Shown here in pieces: positions 33,425 through 45,929 of a stretch of DNA of 64,000 nt. The DNA comes from Sweltsa coloradensis. Lineage: Eukaryota; Arthropoda; Insecta; Plecoptera; Chloroperlidae. How positions within the stretch are numbered: the first letter of the stretch is position 1; each line of letters starts with the position of its first letter. Location: contig JAMZAV010000074.1 in NCBI GenBank assembly GCA_024449915.1, positions 891,001-955,000 on the forward strand, read 5' to 3'. The translations under genes were made by a program, and so were the position numbers. Below the pieces are notes generated by a model. That model had not been told where the DNA came from. It made no database searches and was given only the letters and a program-made list of their open reading frames with translations.

Positions 33425-34317
33425 GGAGAATTTATAAGAATCAGAACACATTAAAATCTGCACTGTTCTTTGTTAGTACGTCATCTTCAGTAAATGAAAA
33501 GTGTAATTTGTATAGTGGAAAAATAAATTGTTAAAAGATAGTCCTAAAATTAGTTTCATAAGTTTGATTTGTCAAATGCCACTTTATAATTGATATAATC
33601 TTATAACTTTAATTGGTGGTTGTTTTAAAGTAATAAAGAGTAAAAGTAAAGTGGTTTATATTAGACAAATCGAAGACAAATCGAGAAAATCGAAGCTTAC
33701 TAAAAAATCTAACAACTTGGCATGACAGTATAATGGATTTCTCTGTTGTACTGGTATGTGGATATACATTACAAAGCTGATATGTAACAATGCTATAACG
33801 TCTTGTAATTTGTCAAAATGAGCTATGATCTACAGTATAGTGAAGCTTGAAGTCCAAAATAACAAATATCTGTATTAAATAAATGGTGGTAGATCCATCT
33901 ATAGTACGAGACACAAAAGTGATACATAAACCTTATCATGTCCCTTTATATTAATAGGTCAAGCATTTAATTATGCCCAGTTCAATCTATCTGCCTGGTA
34001 ATCAAATCATTACAGAGCTTGTTTATGTGATTTTTACCAAAATAAATCATAGTTACACAAGTACATATTCTCAGAAAATATTGTTTCTATTGTAGGGTCA
34101 TGGATTAACATACACCAAACAATATCTCTACATCCTAGTTATTTTAGGGATGGCTTCATTTTATACTGATGGTTTATTGTTTAAATCAAGACTTGTTTTA
34201 ACTGCGGTTCATCCACAATATATTATTTTACATCCTAAATTAATTTGTTAGGCATCGCGTATTATGTGTTAAAGACAAGTAAAGACAAATTTTTAATTAA
34301 CATTGCTGTTACATTTG

Positions 34318-35072
34318 TTTAGGCGGGTATTACTTTTTTATTTCGGATCGGTTTAGCAGTCAGATAGAAAAATACCAGCGAGTATCCGGTTATTTTCGGG
34401 TTCGGGTACTTATTCTTATTTATCTTACTTTCGAAAAAGGTTTGTAAATATTATACGGAGAAATTGGGATGCAGGACATTGTAAATTCGGTAGAATTGGT
34501 GGTGGTTCGCTACATAAATACCCGACATCAATAATCTCAAAATGAAAATGAAAAACACCCGCAATCCCAATGGTTTAAATTAAACAAACAATGACAGTGC
34601 CTGCGGGTAGAGGGTTTGACTATTGTGTCGGATTTGGATAATAAACTGCTCGGTAATAACAAACTACACTAGGTATACAGTTTTGATTTTCATTGACTGG
34701 CATTTGGATAAGTCTAGGCCATAAATAATAATATCAAAATATCCCACACGAATTACCTTAAAAAAAAAAAATTAAATAGCCTTGGAATTCCAATATGTAT
34801 TTAAATTAAAAGTTAAGTGAAGGTACATTGTGTCACATCCGGACCGGCCCAGCCGACAAGCAGTAACGCGATCTTGAATTCGAGCACACGTGTAATGTTA
34901 GTCTGGACCGGCACCTCCACCAAAAACTTGTCAAATCTGGATCGGCATCTACATGATTCACTTTTATCTACCGGGAGATACACGAAAATCGGGTTCTTAT
35001 TTTGACTTTCGTGTCTGTCTCCAAATACCCTAATACCCGAACCGAGCCGAAATTACGGGTATCCGCAAACTC
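34318..35072. repeat. Possible degenerate TIR element
   Basis: The left end ggcgggtattac...ttcggatcggttta resembles the reverse complement of the right end (ccgaaattacgggtatccgc region), and both ends carry further gggtt/cgggta motifs. The match is weak and I am not sure of the boundaries. Confidence 0.3.
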
Positions 35073-37599
35073 CTATTCTTATAATATTGTGTACAACTTA
35101 TTAACCATTTCATTGTGAAAAATCATTATCTAACAGTAATTTCAAAGCAGTGCATATAACATGGAGGAAACTCGACCCGCCGTTCTTTAAAATAACTTTT
35201 CTGGAATATTCACCATGTGTAAATCGAGCAGCTCCCTAGTCAACACATGAACGGCAATGCGGGTGAATTCCCTGTGTATTAGCGCTCAAAGGTCGATCCT
35301 AGCCCCCGGCCTTACTTACTGAAACATGGGGCTGAGCTCGAGTAACACTGGAATAGATCGAAGGACTAATTGCACTGATTGTTAATTAGCTTTGTACGTC
35401 ACAAGCCGGAACTTACCACTGACTCTCTTTGAACCGACCGTACTTCTTGATGAAATACGAAAATAATCACACAACGATGAACCTAGCACGTGAACGCTAG
35501 CTTACACCGACAAATGAACGTAAAATATATGGGTTGTTTTTGGTTTACATCTATTCCTAAAAATGGGTAGGAATTACTACACAAGTTTGTTTATTTGGTA
35601 GATTATAATAATGAGATATAAATAATCTTGAGACAATATTAACTATACATTTAAACATTCTCTATAACGTAACACGGCGTTGGCGTGTAGATTTTGTTTG
35701 TGGTCGGCATGCCTATTCCATATCGTTAACTTACAGTTAGCTTGTAAATAACTTCAGATGTAAGTTTCGCGGTCTTCTTTATGTTATTTGTGATTTGAAC
35801 GTAAATATCACGGATTCCGCTCACGGAAGAATAAATTTAAAACTCTCGGGTTTACTTTTCAAAGGATTCTTTGTATGTTTTACATCATTGATTATATACA
35901 ACTTTTCGCAATTCTGTATATAAAGACACGCAACTTCTGATTTAAATCACTAAGAGCAGAAAGTAAGGTTAACAGGCACCGGTACGGAAGAAAGTGAAGC
36001 TTACCGTTGTTATTGAACGTTCACATTTAATATAAAATATAAAGTGTTCAAATAGGACGCAAGTTTGAAATGTTTTTGTTGGAGATGCCGGGTTTAAGAA
36101 GAAACCGCATACCCACCAGATGTCATATTTTTTTTATCGTGACACACGCAGAGACGGACGACAGAAAAAATATGCACGAAGTGTAGCTTCGCTCACAATT
36201 TAAGAAGTATAATAACTATGATAAATGAAGCACACGGCTAAATTCTCACATATAACGTTTTTAAAAATAGTAATTTTCTTGTTACCTTTTAACGTATATA
36301 GTTCCCCTATCACTCTTACCGAACTCTGACTTGTAAATAAGTATCTTGTACTTGTTAATAAGTGGCTATAATGACAAAATCTGAAAACACGAGTGGGGGG
36401 GAAACTTTATTTTTCGTGTTAATTATCTCCTCTTTCCAAATTATTTCACCACAATTCAAACGCAGAATCTTGCTCCATCCAACTCTTAAATTCTTGCCCC
36501 ATAAAATCAAAATGGCGGTTTTTCTTTTATCCTGTAATTAATAAATAAATACATGATTTTATTTTTATTAATATTGCTACATAGCCTTCAATCCACAACT
36601 GCAAATATTATTGTTAAATAATATTAAATAATACACATTAACATATAAATAAATTGTATAAAAAGAGCTTATTAACACGTAAATTGTTGTTATTTTGTAC
36701 TTCCCTCTTTTATGTAACATAGAAAATGTCTTTTGGCCTACAATTTAAAATGTGAAACTGTAAAAAATTAAAGCAATGAAATAATAAAAATTTGAGGACT
36801 AGTGTGTGAAAAGACTATTAAAAATGTGCAGTTGAATGAATTATCGCATAGCAATCTAAAGCTTGATTCACAAAGATTAGCATCTTACACTATTTTTTTA
36901 ATTCCCGTACTATCTCATATTATTATCTCAGGAATGTTTTCAGAAACTAAATTACTTTGACATTTAAATACCACACGTCTACCGAAAATATACATGAAAT
37001 ACAATTGTTCTTTAATAGTTTATACTTGGATTTCTTTCGCATGCCTCCAGCTCCAATAGAATACACGTTTATATTGCGCTTTTGTCGTCTGAGGAAATGA
37101 GAAAAATGCAATATCACTAACGTAGCGAAGAGTGTAATTTTATAACTCTATTTTTGTCTGTAGGATGGAAAGTAATATTCTATTCAATCTCTTTTGTACG
37201 CGAGATCAGTATTACTTTCAGCGAACTGCGAAGCGTTAGTCACAGTATAAGAGGTTTTATTACATAACCGTCTTGACTTACATCATGTTTCTTTCATAAA
37301 CAAACAGCACACGGCTTATTAACTTCGTCTCTCAGAGAACAAAGAAGATGTCACATGATGCTTTTCAACTCGAGAATGGGTGAGATCCCGTCTAGGATTT
37401 TATAATCCGTGCCGATGAAAATAATTGAATGTATATTGTGCACATATAAGATGATCTCCTATCCGGTTATTCTTTATTCCCACTTTTCTAGTTGTTTTCT
37501 CACTTATTAATATAGCGACAATAATATTTAGATGGTAATTTAGCCTTGTGTCAATCCGTGTCAATTGTTAATAATTATGTTGGTTGTAACAAATTAGTC

Positions 37600-37830
37600 T
37601 TGCATGTTGATTCTGGTGTCGCACTCGGTTGGATTCGTGCTCAACTTGTTTGGTCGGTGTTTCCTATTAAAACTGCTGGTCTCTAGTTGGTCATTGTTCG
37701 CTTGTCGATGGCTTTGGCGCCGACAGAGTTGGCTCAGTCTGCTTTCAATTAAAGTGTCTCACTTAAAATCCGTTTTGTGACTGAGTCGGTAGACTCTAAA
37801 CACAAATTAATTAATTTTATTTAATGTTCA
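37600..37830 (+). repeat. SINE, 3' half
   Basis: Matches 52990-53215: catgttgattctggtgtcgc, ctctagttggtcattgttcg, ttggctcagtctgctttcaa and tgactgagtcggtagactct, in the same order. The tRNA-like head is absent, so it is 5' truncated. Confidence 0.6.
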
Positions 37831-39689
37831 GATTGACAAAATGCTCCCTGATATTTTTATTAATAAATATACTACAATAGCATACATTGAAATTTTAGAC
37901 TTTTCAGCTCAAAGGTAACTAAATATAGTTTTTCATTCATAATGTATACTTCTTGCAAAATTTTTACTGAAACTAATCATCTGATCGCAGTCTACACGTT
38001 GAACGGTTTTCACTGACTTAAGTGATTCATAAATTACGTTTGAATGTGTGGAAAGATTTACACGTAAAAAGTTGAAGACTAGCGGAAATACTGAAAAATT
38101 TCTAATCCTTACGACGTTACCGTTTTTCAAGACCATTCATCCTTAAAAACAACTCTAGTAAATCAACTCGAAGTCTCCCGAGCCACATTTCGTATGTTTG
38201 TTTAGAATTCTCTGTGTGGCCCACGTACGACTCTCGACTCTTTCTACCAATCATCTCTAACCCTCCCAAGGGCTCGGTCGGGGGAAGATGTATGTTGACA
38301 TTGCCTCTCTGTAGCACTACAAGGTTTACCATGTGGGGATCACATCCAATTTTTATATTTCCCACCCACCACATGTGTGCTTTTTTGTAAAAAGAGATTT
38401 CTCCTTTTAGATCAAAGTAAACGTGACAGTGCTGTTGACCTAACGTTTGCCCAAGTTTTATTTCGATTTTTCTCCCTTGGCCTTGACCTTGAGAACAGCC
38501 CACGAATCACAAGGGTATTGTATTTTGAATAGTGAAACGGGTTTACACTTGATACCATTTAAATTTCAAACTTTATGTTTTCATAGTCCGAAATATTAGA
38601 GAAATCATAATATTTTGCAAGTCATTTTGCTTCGGTCTACTACTTTATAAAATCTGGATGTTTCAACAAGTAGACACGCAAAATAATTCAACAAACATCT
38701 AAAATTTGTGTACTTCATTCTTATTGAAGATTCATCACAATGAAGCACTGTTGTATCAATGGTTGTATTGAAACGCCAGGATATAATAGCATTCACAGCG
38801 AAGTGACCCGCAAAATATATGATTTTTTTAACAGTTAAATTGTTTAATCACAACATTTTGCTGCGTCGAATTACTTTTTTATAATAATTTTTTTAATTGC
38901 AAGTTTTGTTGAATGTTGATGCATTGAAACGATGCAGTGTGACTAAATTCAGATAGCAAAAATATAAAGCAATTACATTAGCGGTTGCAGGGAGCAACGT
39001 AATAAGAGTAAACAATACCGCACACACTCAAATTACGATACATATGACAAAAATACAATTAACTTTTTTTTTGCGTTTTACATTCTAAAATGATAAAAGA
39101 AAACAAATGCTATACTCTAAAAAATATGCTTATGAAAAATAAATGCCAAACATTGCAGCAATTTAATTCATTTTAATCCCAACACAAAGCGGGCGGTTAG
39201 TATAGCCATTTAGTTTAAATTGACTTCAGTGTGGATGTATAATAGAATATTATAAAATTATAGCCAATAGGGCTACAAATACTGCAAATATACAATATGA
39301 TGTTGATCCATACATCATCCGGCAACAACCTCCGCCTAACTTCAACTCTCCAGATGTGTATTGTGTAAGTAAAATTGCAGTTGTGAGGCTGTTGTTTGAT
39401 TTCTACCACACGCAATACTCAATGAATGGTTCTACACCGATTGTTCTCGGCTACTTATCTCTATGATTATTATAAGTGGTATCACCACATAAAATTTTAT
39501 TCTCATGTAATAATTTAGGCTACAAGATTAGGAACGCGCCGAAAACCAAATCAATCCTCTTTCGTAAAACGTATATTACATACTGATTTAATAATTATGT
39601 GAGAAGTGTAAAGAAAAACCATTAAAAGTAGTTGGAAAACATGTTCAATTTTTCTTCATTACTTTCATTTATTATAACTATTTTGTTAT

Positions 39690-40106
39690 TCATTTCTTTT
39701 CAGGAGCATACTAGTACATACTAGTATCTATGATCCTAACAAAACAAAACCTTTCGATCCAACACAGGCTACTAAAAAAATCCATTCTATTCCGTGCCAA
39801 TGTGGTTCTTTATACATAGGTGAATCGAAAAGTCCTTTGGCAGTTCGAGTTAAAGAACTCAAGATCAATGTTACCCAGGACAAAGTACACACTTCCAAAA
39901 TAGCGGAAGACGTTTATGAAAACCACCACTTCATCAATTGGGACATCACCTCTGATTTATGTCATGAAAGTAATCGAGATAAAAGGAAGTTTAAAGACGC
40001 TTGCTTCATGGCATATAATCCTAATATCATAAGTACTCCTAGTGCACATTGTCCACCTATATGGAATATTTTTTGTCCTAGTGCAACTAGATTTAATTCG
40101 ACGTAA
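39690..40106 (+). pseudogene. Penelope-like GIY-YIG endonuclease fragment 2
   Basis: From about 39702 the frame reads YDPNKTKPFDPTQATKKI, then HSIPCQCGSLYIGESKSPLA, VRVKELKINV, IAEDVYENHHFINWD and a tail to TAA at 40104-40106. This is the same GIY-YIG domain as at 16916-17272 but clearly diverged, so a different or older family. There is no reverse transcriptase upstream. The 3' region to about 40370 contains tttttgaatacaagtcgaaa and tatcacaaatg, which resembles a decayed form of the conserved 3' motif of the first copy. Frame is open but the element is 5' truncated. Confidence 0.75.
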
Positions 40107-40745
40107 TGTATATTTGATGTTGTCAATAGTCTACTTCTTGTAATTTTCTCAACTTTACCAATTTTTGTGATCTAGTGCCACTGTATATTTTATTTTTGTA
40201 CAGTTTTTATTTTATTTTTATCAATTGTGTTGGCAGATATGTTTCATGGTCATTTTGTTTTTTTTATATGTATTGTAGTTAATTTTTCTTTGTCAACCTT
40301 CAGTTTGAAAAAGATTTTTGAATACAAGTCGAAATATCACAAATGATTATTGATAAAGAGCATTGTTATGTCCAATACACACGTATTTAAATAATAAATA
40401 CCTGTTCTATTAGATTAGATTCTTTTATGTATCTCTCAAACGACAATACCTTTTAAAACAACATAATAATGCTTGTTAATTTCCTTACTTATTCTTGTTC
40501 TGGGTCACTAAATAACAACTAATATTATGCCTCCTCTACTTTACTATCCATGTAAAATATAATAAGTTATTATTTTTCTATATTTTTATAGGTCATCTCA
40601 AATTGGCATTTTTAAAATTGAAAGTGAGAGTACTTGCTTCTGTGCTTCATCATCATTAGGTTATCACCCTTGTCGATTACCTCTTGTGAGCACCCTGATT
40701 CCTCGCGGCGATCAATCAATCATGCGACCCGTGTGCCTTCCCCAG

Positions 40746-41028
40746 GGAGATCCCCGGCAGTCGGTCGGTGCTGCTCAAGATCCCGACGACCGCCTGTGCC
40801 GGCAGCGACACCGCCGTCAGCTACCTCGAGCACGTGCAGGCGGTGATCACGCTGAACGCGTCGCGGCGCGGGGACGTCGAGCTGTTCCTCACCTCGCCCA
40901 TGGGGACGCGCTCCATGATTCTGAGCAGGAGGGTCAACGACAACGACCACCGGGACGGGTTCACCAAGTGGCCGTTCATGACCACCCATACCTGGGGCGA
41001 GTACCCGCAGGGCACCTGGCTGCTGGAG
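40746..41028 (+). CDS. amon: PC2 exon, P (Homo B) domain with RRGDV motif
   Basis: This is the largest coding exon here. The first base completes a Met codon; then EIPGSRSVLL, YLEHVQAVITLNASRRGDVE, LTSPMGTRSMILSRR, KWPFMTTHTWGE and GTWLLE follow. These are the eight-stranded P domain, needed for folding and for Ca and pH dependence. RRGDV is the arthropod form of the convertase RRGDL motif, and NAS just before it is the conserved N-glycosylation sequon. The acceptor is ccccag and the donor gtgagc (phase 0). A CA/CG hexamer repeat begins four bases past the exon end. The frame stays open through that repeat to 41241. Other frames over this exon and the repeat are artefacts. Confidence 0.96.
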
Positions 41029-41032
41029 GTGA

Positions 41033-41202
41033 GCGCACGCACACGAACACGCACACGCACACGCACACGCACACGCACACGCACACGCACACGCACACGC
41101 ACACGCACACGCACACGCACACGCACACGCACACGCACACGCACACGCACACGCACACGCACACGCACACGCACACGCACACGCACACGCACACGCACAC
41201 GC
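41033..41202 (+). repeat. (ACACGC)n hexamer repeat at donor site
   Basis: About 28 copies of ACACGC, almost uninterrupted except near 41041-41050, start four bases past the end of the P-domain exon. Every step alternates purine and pyrimidine, so the tract is Z-DNA-prone. All three frames are open across it on each strand, which explains several spurious open frames. The exon frame continues into it as an Arg-Thr repeat ending at 41241. Confidence 0.95.
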
Positions 41203-41825
41203 CTCAATGTTTGGGAGAAATGCTCTCTCCATTATAGCTAATACTAAAAAAAAAAAAAAAATATATGTTGTTGCTGCATGTCATTGAACGTAAATAACGC
41301 TGTGAGATGTTGTATGGAGATTCAATTGATACTTTCTGAGATAATATATTACATTTACACATACACATAAAGTGTTTTGTGATTTGATTTATTCGAACAG
41401 TATGGTTATCAGAAAACAATTTCGATCGATAAAACTAATACAAATTAACAGCAAGTATGAATTAAAAGAATTAACTAATGCAATTATGGTGTATAAATGA
41501 TAAATGTAAACCAACAACATAGGATGGATCATAAATACATTCTAAGGCGTGAGATAGAGAAAGTGTGAAAAGTTATTAGTTACATTGTTAACATTGGATA
41601 TTGCCGTATTTCCACGTAGCGTTGTAACTTTGTACTTCGTACTTCCAAGTTCTATTAAAAGTGACTAGTGTCAGTTCTCACAGCTCGAAGATATTCAAAA
41701 TTTATTCTGATGATATGTCTATTTTTGAAGATTTGTAATGCATCGCCGACTTGAGATTCATGTAGATTTACCTAAATTTATAATATAGTTTGACAACTGC
41801 CATGCTAATGAAGAATTTGGCTTAA

Positions 41826-42065
41826 ATTTCATTCCACGTACAAGATCAAGTGTCGACAGGTGTTCAAGTCCGAGAAGGTTCTTTTTCACAAAGATCCATA
41901 GAGGAGTCATCTTGGGGCACTCAAAGAGGACGTGTGGTGTATTACCAATGGAGTTACACCAAATACACTGAGGGGACTCACGGACGCCCCATCGGTGTAG
42001 TCTGGCCGGTGATGCATTATTCGCCAGCAGAGGTCCTCATCAGAACTTGTTGTTGGAAATGTGTA
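41826..42065 (-). pseudogene. LINE ORF C-terminal Cys-rich fragment
   Basis: On the minus strand a frame reads LHRWGVRESPQCIWCNSIGN, then TTRPLFECPKMTPLWIF and VKKNLLGLEHL. The RWGV.....C..C......LFECP pattern is the typical C-terminal Cys-containing domain of non-LTR retrotransposon ORF2. A stop interrupts the sequence upstream (near 42050) and no reverse transcriptase adjoins, so this is a short relic. Confidence 0.5.
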
Positions 42066-42338
42066 TAAGTTATTCCAATTTCACCATATTATATTATGAT
42101 CGCCCGCTAGAACCGACCTTCCAGAGAGCTTAGAAAGAGAAAGTTCCTTTTCTCGGCATCTATAGTAAAGGTGTCTTCGATTTACAACATCCATTATACT
42201 CAATACCTCATCAAATAGCTTAATGTAGTCGTTGTGGCAGAGTATTGCCTGGTTTGAATTAAAATAACAATTGATAAAAGTCGCACAATGTGTTATTGTT
42301 TTAGTGTCAAACAGGCAGCTAGAAAATTATAAGTTTCC

Positions 42339-44477
42339 ATTAGTCCGTGGAACAAGCTGCTAAAACTATAGGAACATTTCAAATCCGGAAACCAGCACCA
42401 AATTTAGGAGCAGGTAAAAGTCATATTTTAGAATGTTATTTTCACGGGGGACAACGCATGGTAGCAAATAGTCACCTGTCATGGCGTCCACAAGATGGCC
42501 GCCAAAATAATTCTTAAAATTGCTGTAACTCAAGAAGTAATCATCAGATTTGGATAAACTAAGTTTTGTTTTATTCGGTTTTTAATGCTCTTCAAAAATG
42601 TCTCGAGAAATTTTACCGTAAATACAATAGTTTTAATTATATTTATATGTTATTACAATGTATTGCAATTATAGCACTTTTTTGGTATATATATAATTAT
42701 TTATACGTAGAATGCGCTAGATTGTTATACAATTTTCAGACTATACATAAATAACGCCAATAAATCCAAAATTAAAAGTCCCGAAACGAAATTCTTGTAA
42801 CTTTTTGATAAATTAATTAATTAAATTAAGCATTAATTAAATCCCACTTAAAAGTTTCTTATTCACTTGCCAAAGTCACGTAGTGTATCACACAAGAACA
42901 ATATGACGACAATGAACCAAAAACATATTAGTTCCAAAAATTTATTCCAATCACTTTCCTATTAATTCAATTAATTCAATTAATTAAAAATAATGACAAT
43001 AATCTAAAAAAAAATTGTAAAATTAACACAATGTAGTCGACCTTGATATCATTTTAAAGCTAGTTTTAAGGCGAATAAAATGTAATGAAAAAATTAATTA
43101 ATTAAATTAATTAATCACCGAATTAATTACATTTTAGTTAAATTATCCCACTTTTTACATATGTATTGTTATGTTTACCTAAAACTCAATCGATCGTCTT
43201 ATAATATACTACATTACTGACATAATGCCAATAAATCCGAATTGTCATGTATCGAAACAAAATTCCTATAACTTACCGAAAAATTAAGAAATTAAATGAA
43301 GAACTCTTATATCTCAATAATTGATATTGTCACTCAATTAACACATACAAAATGCCAACAGAAGTATCAAATATAAGCAATGCAAGTATAATTTTAAAAA
43401 TTAATAGTCCCAAAATTAAGTTCATGCTACTCTTCTGTTAATTGAATTTCCCACAAAATTATTTTCCTGTAAAATAAGCTAGCAAATGGTTCCCAGTTTG
43501 GCTGTGTTAATTTTACACAATAAATGGTGATTAAATCAATTAATTTTATTCATTCATTAATTCAATTAACGGAAAAGTAGCAAGAACTTAATTTTGGGAC
43601 CATTAATTTTTAAAATTATACTTGCATTGTTTATATTTGATACTTCTGTTGGCATTTTGTATGTGTTAATTGAGTGACAATAACAATTATTGAGATATAA
43701 GAGTACTTCATATAATTTCTTTATTTTTCGGTAAGTTATAGGAATTTTGTTTCAAGTCATGACAATTCAGATTCATTGGCATTATGTCAGTAATGTAGTA
43801 TATTTTTATGACGATCGATCGAGTTTTAGGTATACATAACAATACATATGTAAAAAGTGGGATAATTTAACTAAAATGTAATTAAACCGGTGATTAATTA
43901 ATTTAATAAATTAATTTTTTCATTACATTTATTCGCCTTAAAACTAGCTTTGAAATGATTCAAGGTCGACTACATTGTGTAAATTTTACAAAATTTATTG
44001 AGATTATTGTCATTATTTTTAATTTGATTAATTAATTAATAAAAAATTTACAGGAATTTTGGATTCATTGGCGTTATTTTAGTATAGTCTGAAAATTTTA
44101 TGACATCTAGCGAATTCTACGTATAAATAATTATATATATACCAAAAAGTGCTATAATTGCAATACATTGTAATAATATATAAATATATTAAAACTATTG
44201 TATTTACGGTAAAATTTCTCGAAACATTTTTGAAGAGCATTAAAAACCGAATAAAACAAACTTAGTTTATCCAAATCTGATGATTACTTCTTGAGTTTAC
44301 AGCAATTTTAAGAATTATTTTGGCGGCCATCTTGTGGACGCCATGACAGGCGACTTATCTGCTACCACGCGTGTCCCCCGTAAAAATAACATTCTAAAAT
44401 ACGTCTTTTACCTGCTCCTAAATTTTGGTGCTGGTTTCCGGATTTGAAATGTTTTTACGCTTGTTCCACGGACTAAT
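42339..44477. repeat. Giant imperfect inverted repeat (foldback), 2.1 kb
   Basis: Starts attagtccgtggaacaagc and ends with the reverse complement, gcttgttccacggactaat. Arms of about 1.1 kb (42339-43450 and 43555-44477, with small indels) flank a spacer of ~100 bp. Landmarks such as aagatggccgccaaaataat on the left and its complement on the right show the arms stay closely matched through AT-rich interiors with many TTAATTAA-like palindromes. No protein is encoded. It resembles a foldback transposon or an inverted duplication. Confidence 0.9.
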
Positions 44478-44559
44478 TAGTCAAGTAGTCTATAAACATT
44501 TAAAATTAAAATTTTGGAACAATGTATACAAGTTATGTATTATATAATTATATTTTTTA

Positions 44560-45818
44560 ATCATCATCATTATCTGTTGCCGCGTCCAACTCTGCGTTGG
44601 GTCAGCATTAAAGACAGGCCTCTCCATCTTCTTCTGTCCTGCCACCACTCCTCTTCTTCCATCACATTCCAGTCTCCTCCACGCTGTTCTACATCTTTTC
44701 TCACTTTATTCTGCCATTGTTGTCGTGGTCTGCCCTTGGTATCCTACCTGGAATTTCCAATTCCATCATCCTTCTTGGTAATCTCGATCTATCCATCCTT
44801 TTGACATGTCCGAACCACTTTAATCTTCTCTCTCCAATTCGCTCCATTAAATTCCTCACGCCTACTTGATCTCGGATATCCTCATTCCGTATTCGGTCCC
44901 ATCTAGTCTTACCTACAATGCTTCTCAAAACTTCATATCTACAGCCTGCACAAGGCTCTCATCCACTGTTGTCATATTCCAAGTCTCTGCTGCATATGTC
45001 AGTATTGGAACAAAGTAGGTCTGGTAGATGGTAACCTTGCACTTCTTTGGTACTTCTCTGTTCCATATGAGATCTCGGATAGATTGGAATAACCCCACAA
45101 CTTACTGCGTCCTTCTTCCTATCTCTGGTTGAATCCTTCCATCGCATGCACTATACTCACCACGTACTTAAAATTCTCCACTTGCTTTAAAATCTGTCCT
45201 CCTAGTAGAATCCTGACATTCTTCGCTTTAGCTCGTGTCATCAGCATTGTTTCACTCTTGCCACTTCCAAACACCAGTCCATATTCTCCTGCCACCACAC
45301 TCCACACATCAACTTGAGATTGTACCTCCTCTTCATCCTCTCCCCACACCAAAAGATCGTCTGCAAATAACATTATTTTCATACATTCTTCTCCGATTCT
45401 CTCTGCAACATTCCTAGTGATTTCGTCCATGACAATAATAAACAATAGTGGTGACAGTACACTTCCTTGTTTTAACCCACTCCTAATGTCAAACCACTCT
45501 GTAATTCCACCTCTTGTCTTTACAGCACTTCTAGATATCGAGTACATCTCTTTCACTCTTGTTATTATTCCTTTGTTAACTCCTATATTTTGCATTGCAT
45601 CCCAAACCTTCTCTCTCTTGAGGCTATCGTATGTTTTTTCGATATCTAGAAAAGCCAAACACAGGTCCTTTACTCGATCATAGCACTTTTCCATTAGCTG
45701 TCTGAGTGAGAAAATCAGGTCCACCGTCGATCTTTCTCTTCTAAATCCATGTTGTTCCTCTCTAAGATCTCCTTTCAATCGAGTTTCTAATTCTATCATC
45801 TTTTTAAAAACAATTTGT
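44560..45818 (-). pseudogene. Non-LTR retrotransposon ORF2 fragment (reverse transcriptase)
   Basis: The minus-strand frame 45799-45119 (reading right to left) covers reverse-transcriptase motifs: EEQHGFRRERSTVDLIF, FLDIEKTYDSL (motif A, with Tyr after the usual K-A position), GLKQGSVLSPLLF (motif B) and FADDLLVWG (the catalytic FADD box). After frameshifts near 45120 and 44930, another frame gives RIGERRLKWFGHVKRM and LPRRMMELE, the usual C-terminal end. The 3' end is a gatgatgat-type tail near 44575. The element is 5' truncated near 45818 and broken by frameshifts and stops, so inactive. The clade is not determined. Confidence 0.85.
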
Positions 45819-45929
45819 ATGCTACTAAATTAACATTTTAAAATTATGTAGAAACATTTTATGGCTTTTCCATCTAAATACAATATGATAGTTTTCATCC
45901 AATATCTAAAGTTTTTTGGGAATACGTAA

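Larger units (their letters stand above)
32604..40745 (+). other. PC2 intron, 8.1 kb
   Basis: Phase 2 intron, gtgagg to ccccag. Holds a tRNA-like fragment at 32690-32745, a 69-nt palindrome at 33356-33424, a possible degenerate inverted-repeat element at 34318-35072, a SINE 3' half at 37600-37830 and a Penelope-like fragment at 39690-40106. Between these (33430-34300, 35080-37590, 37840-39680) I see only AT-rich sequence. Confidence 0.85.

Noticed and set aside
38117..38503. 128-codon minus-strand open frame
   Set aside because: No recognisable domain, no splice context and no similarity to anything I know; it may be a relic but I cannot support it as a gene.
40720..41241. Several long open frames on both strands over the P-domain exon and hexamer repeat
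   Set aside because: All but the PC2 frame are produced by the stop-free ACACGC repeat or are shadows of the exon.
45129..45683. Plus-strand open frames
   Set aside because: Antisense shadows of the LINE reverse transcriptase.
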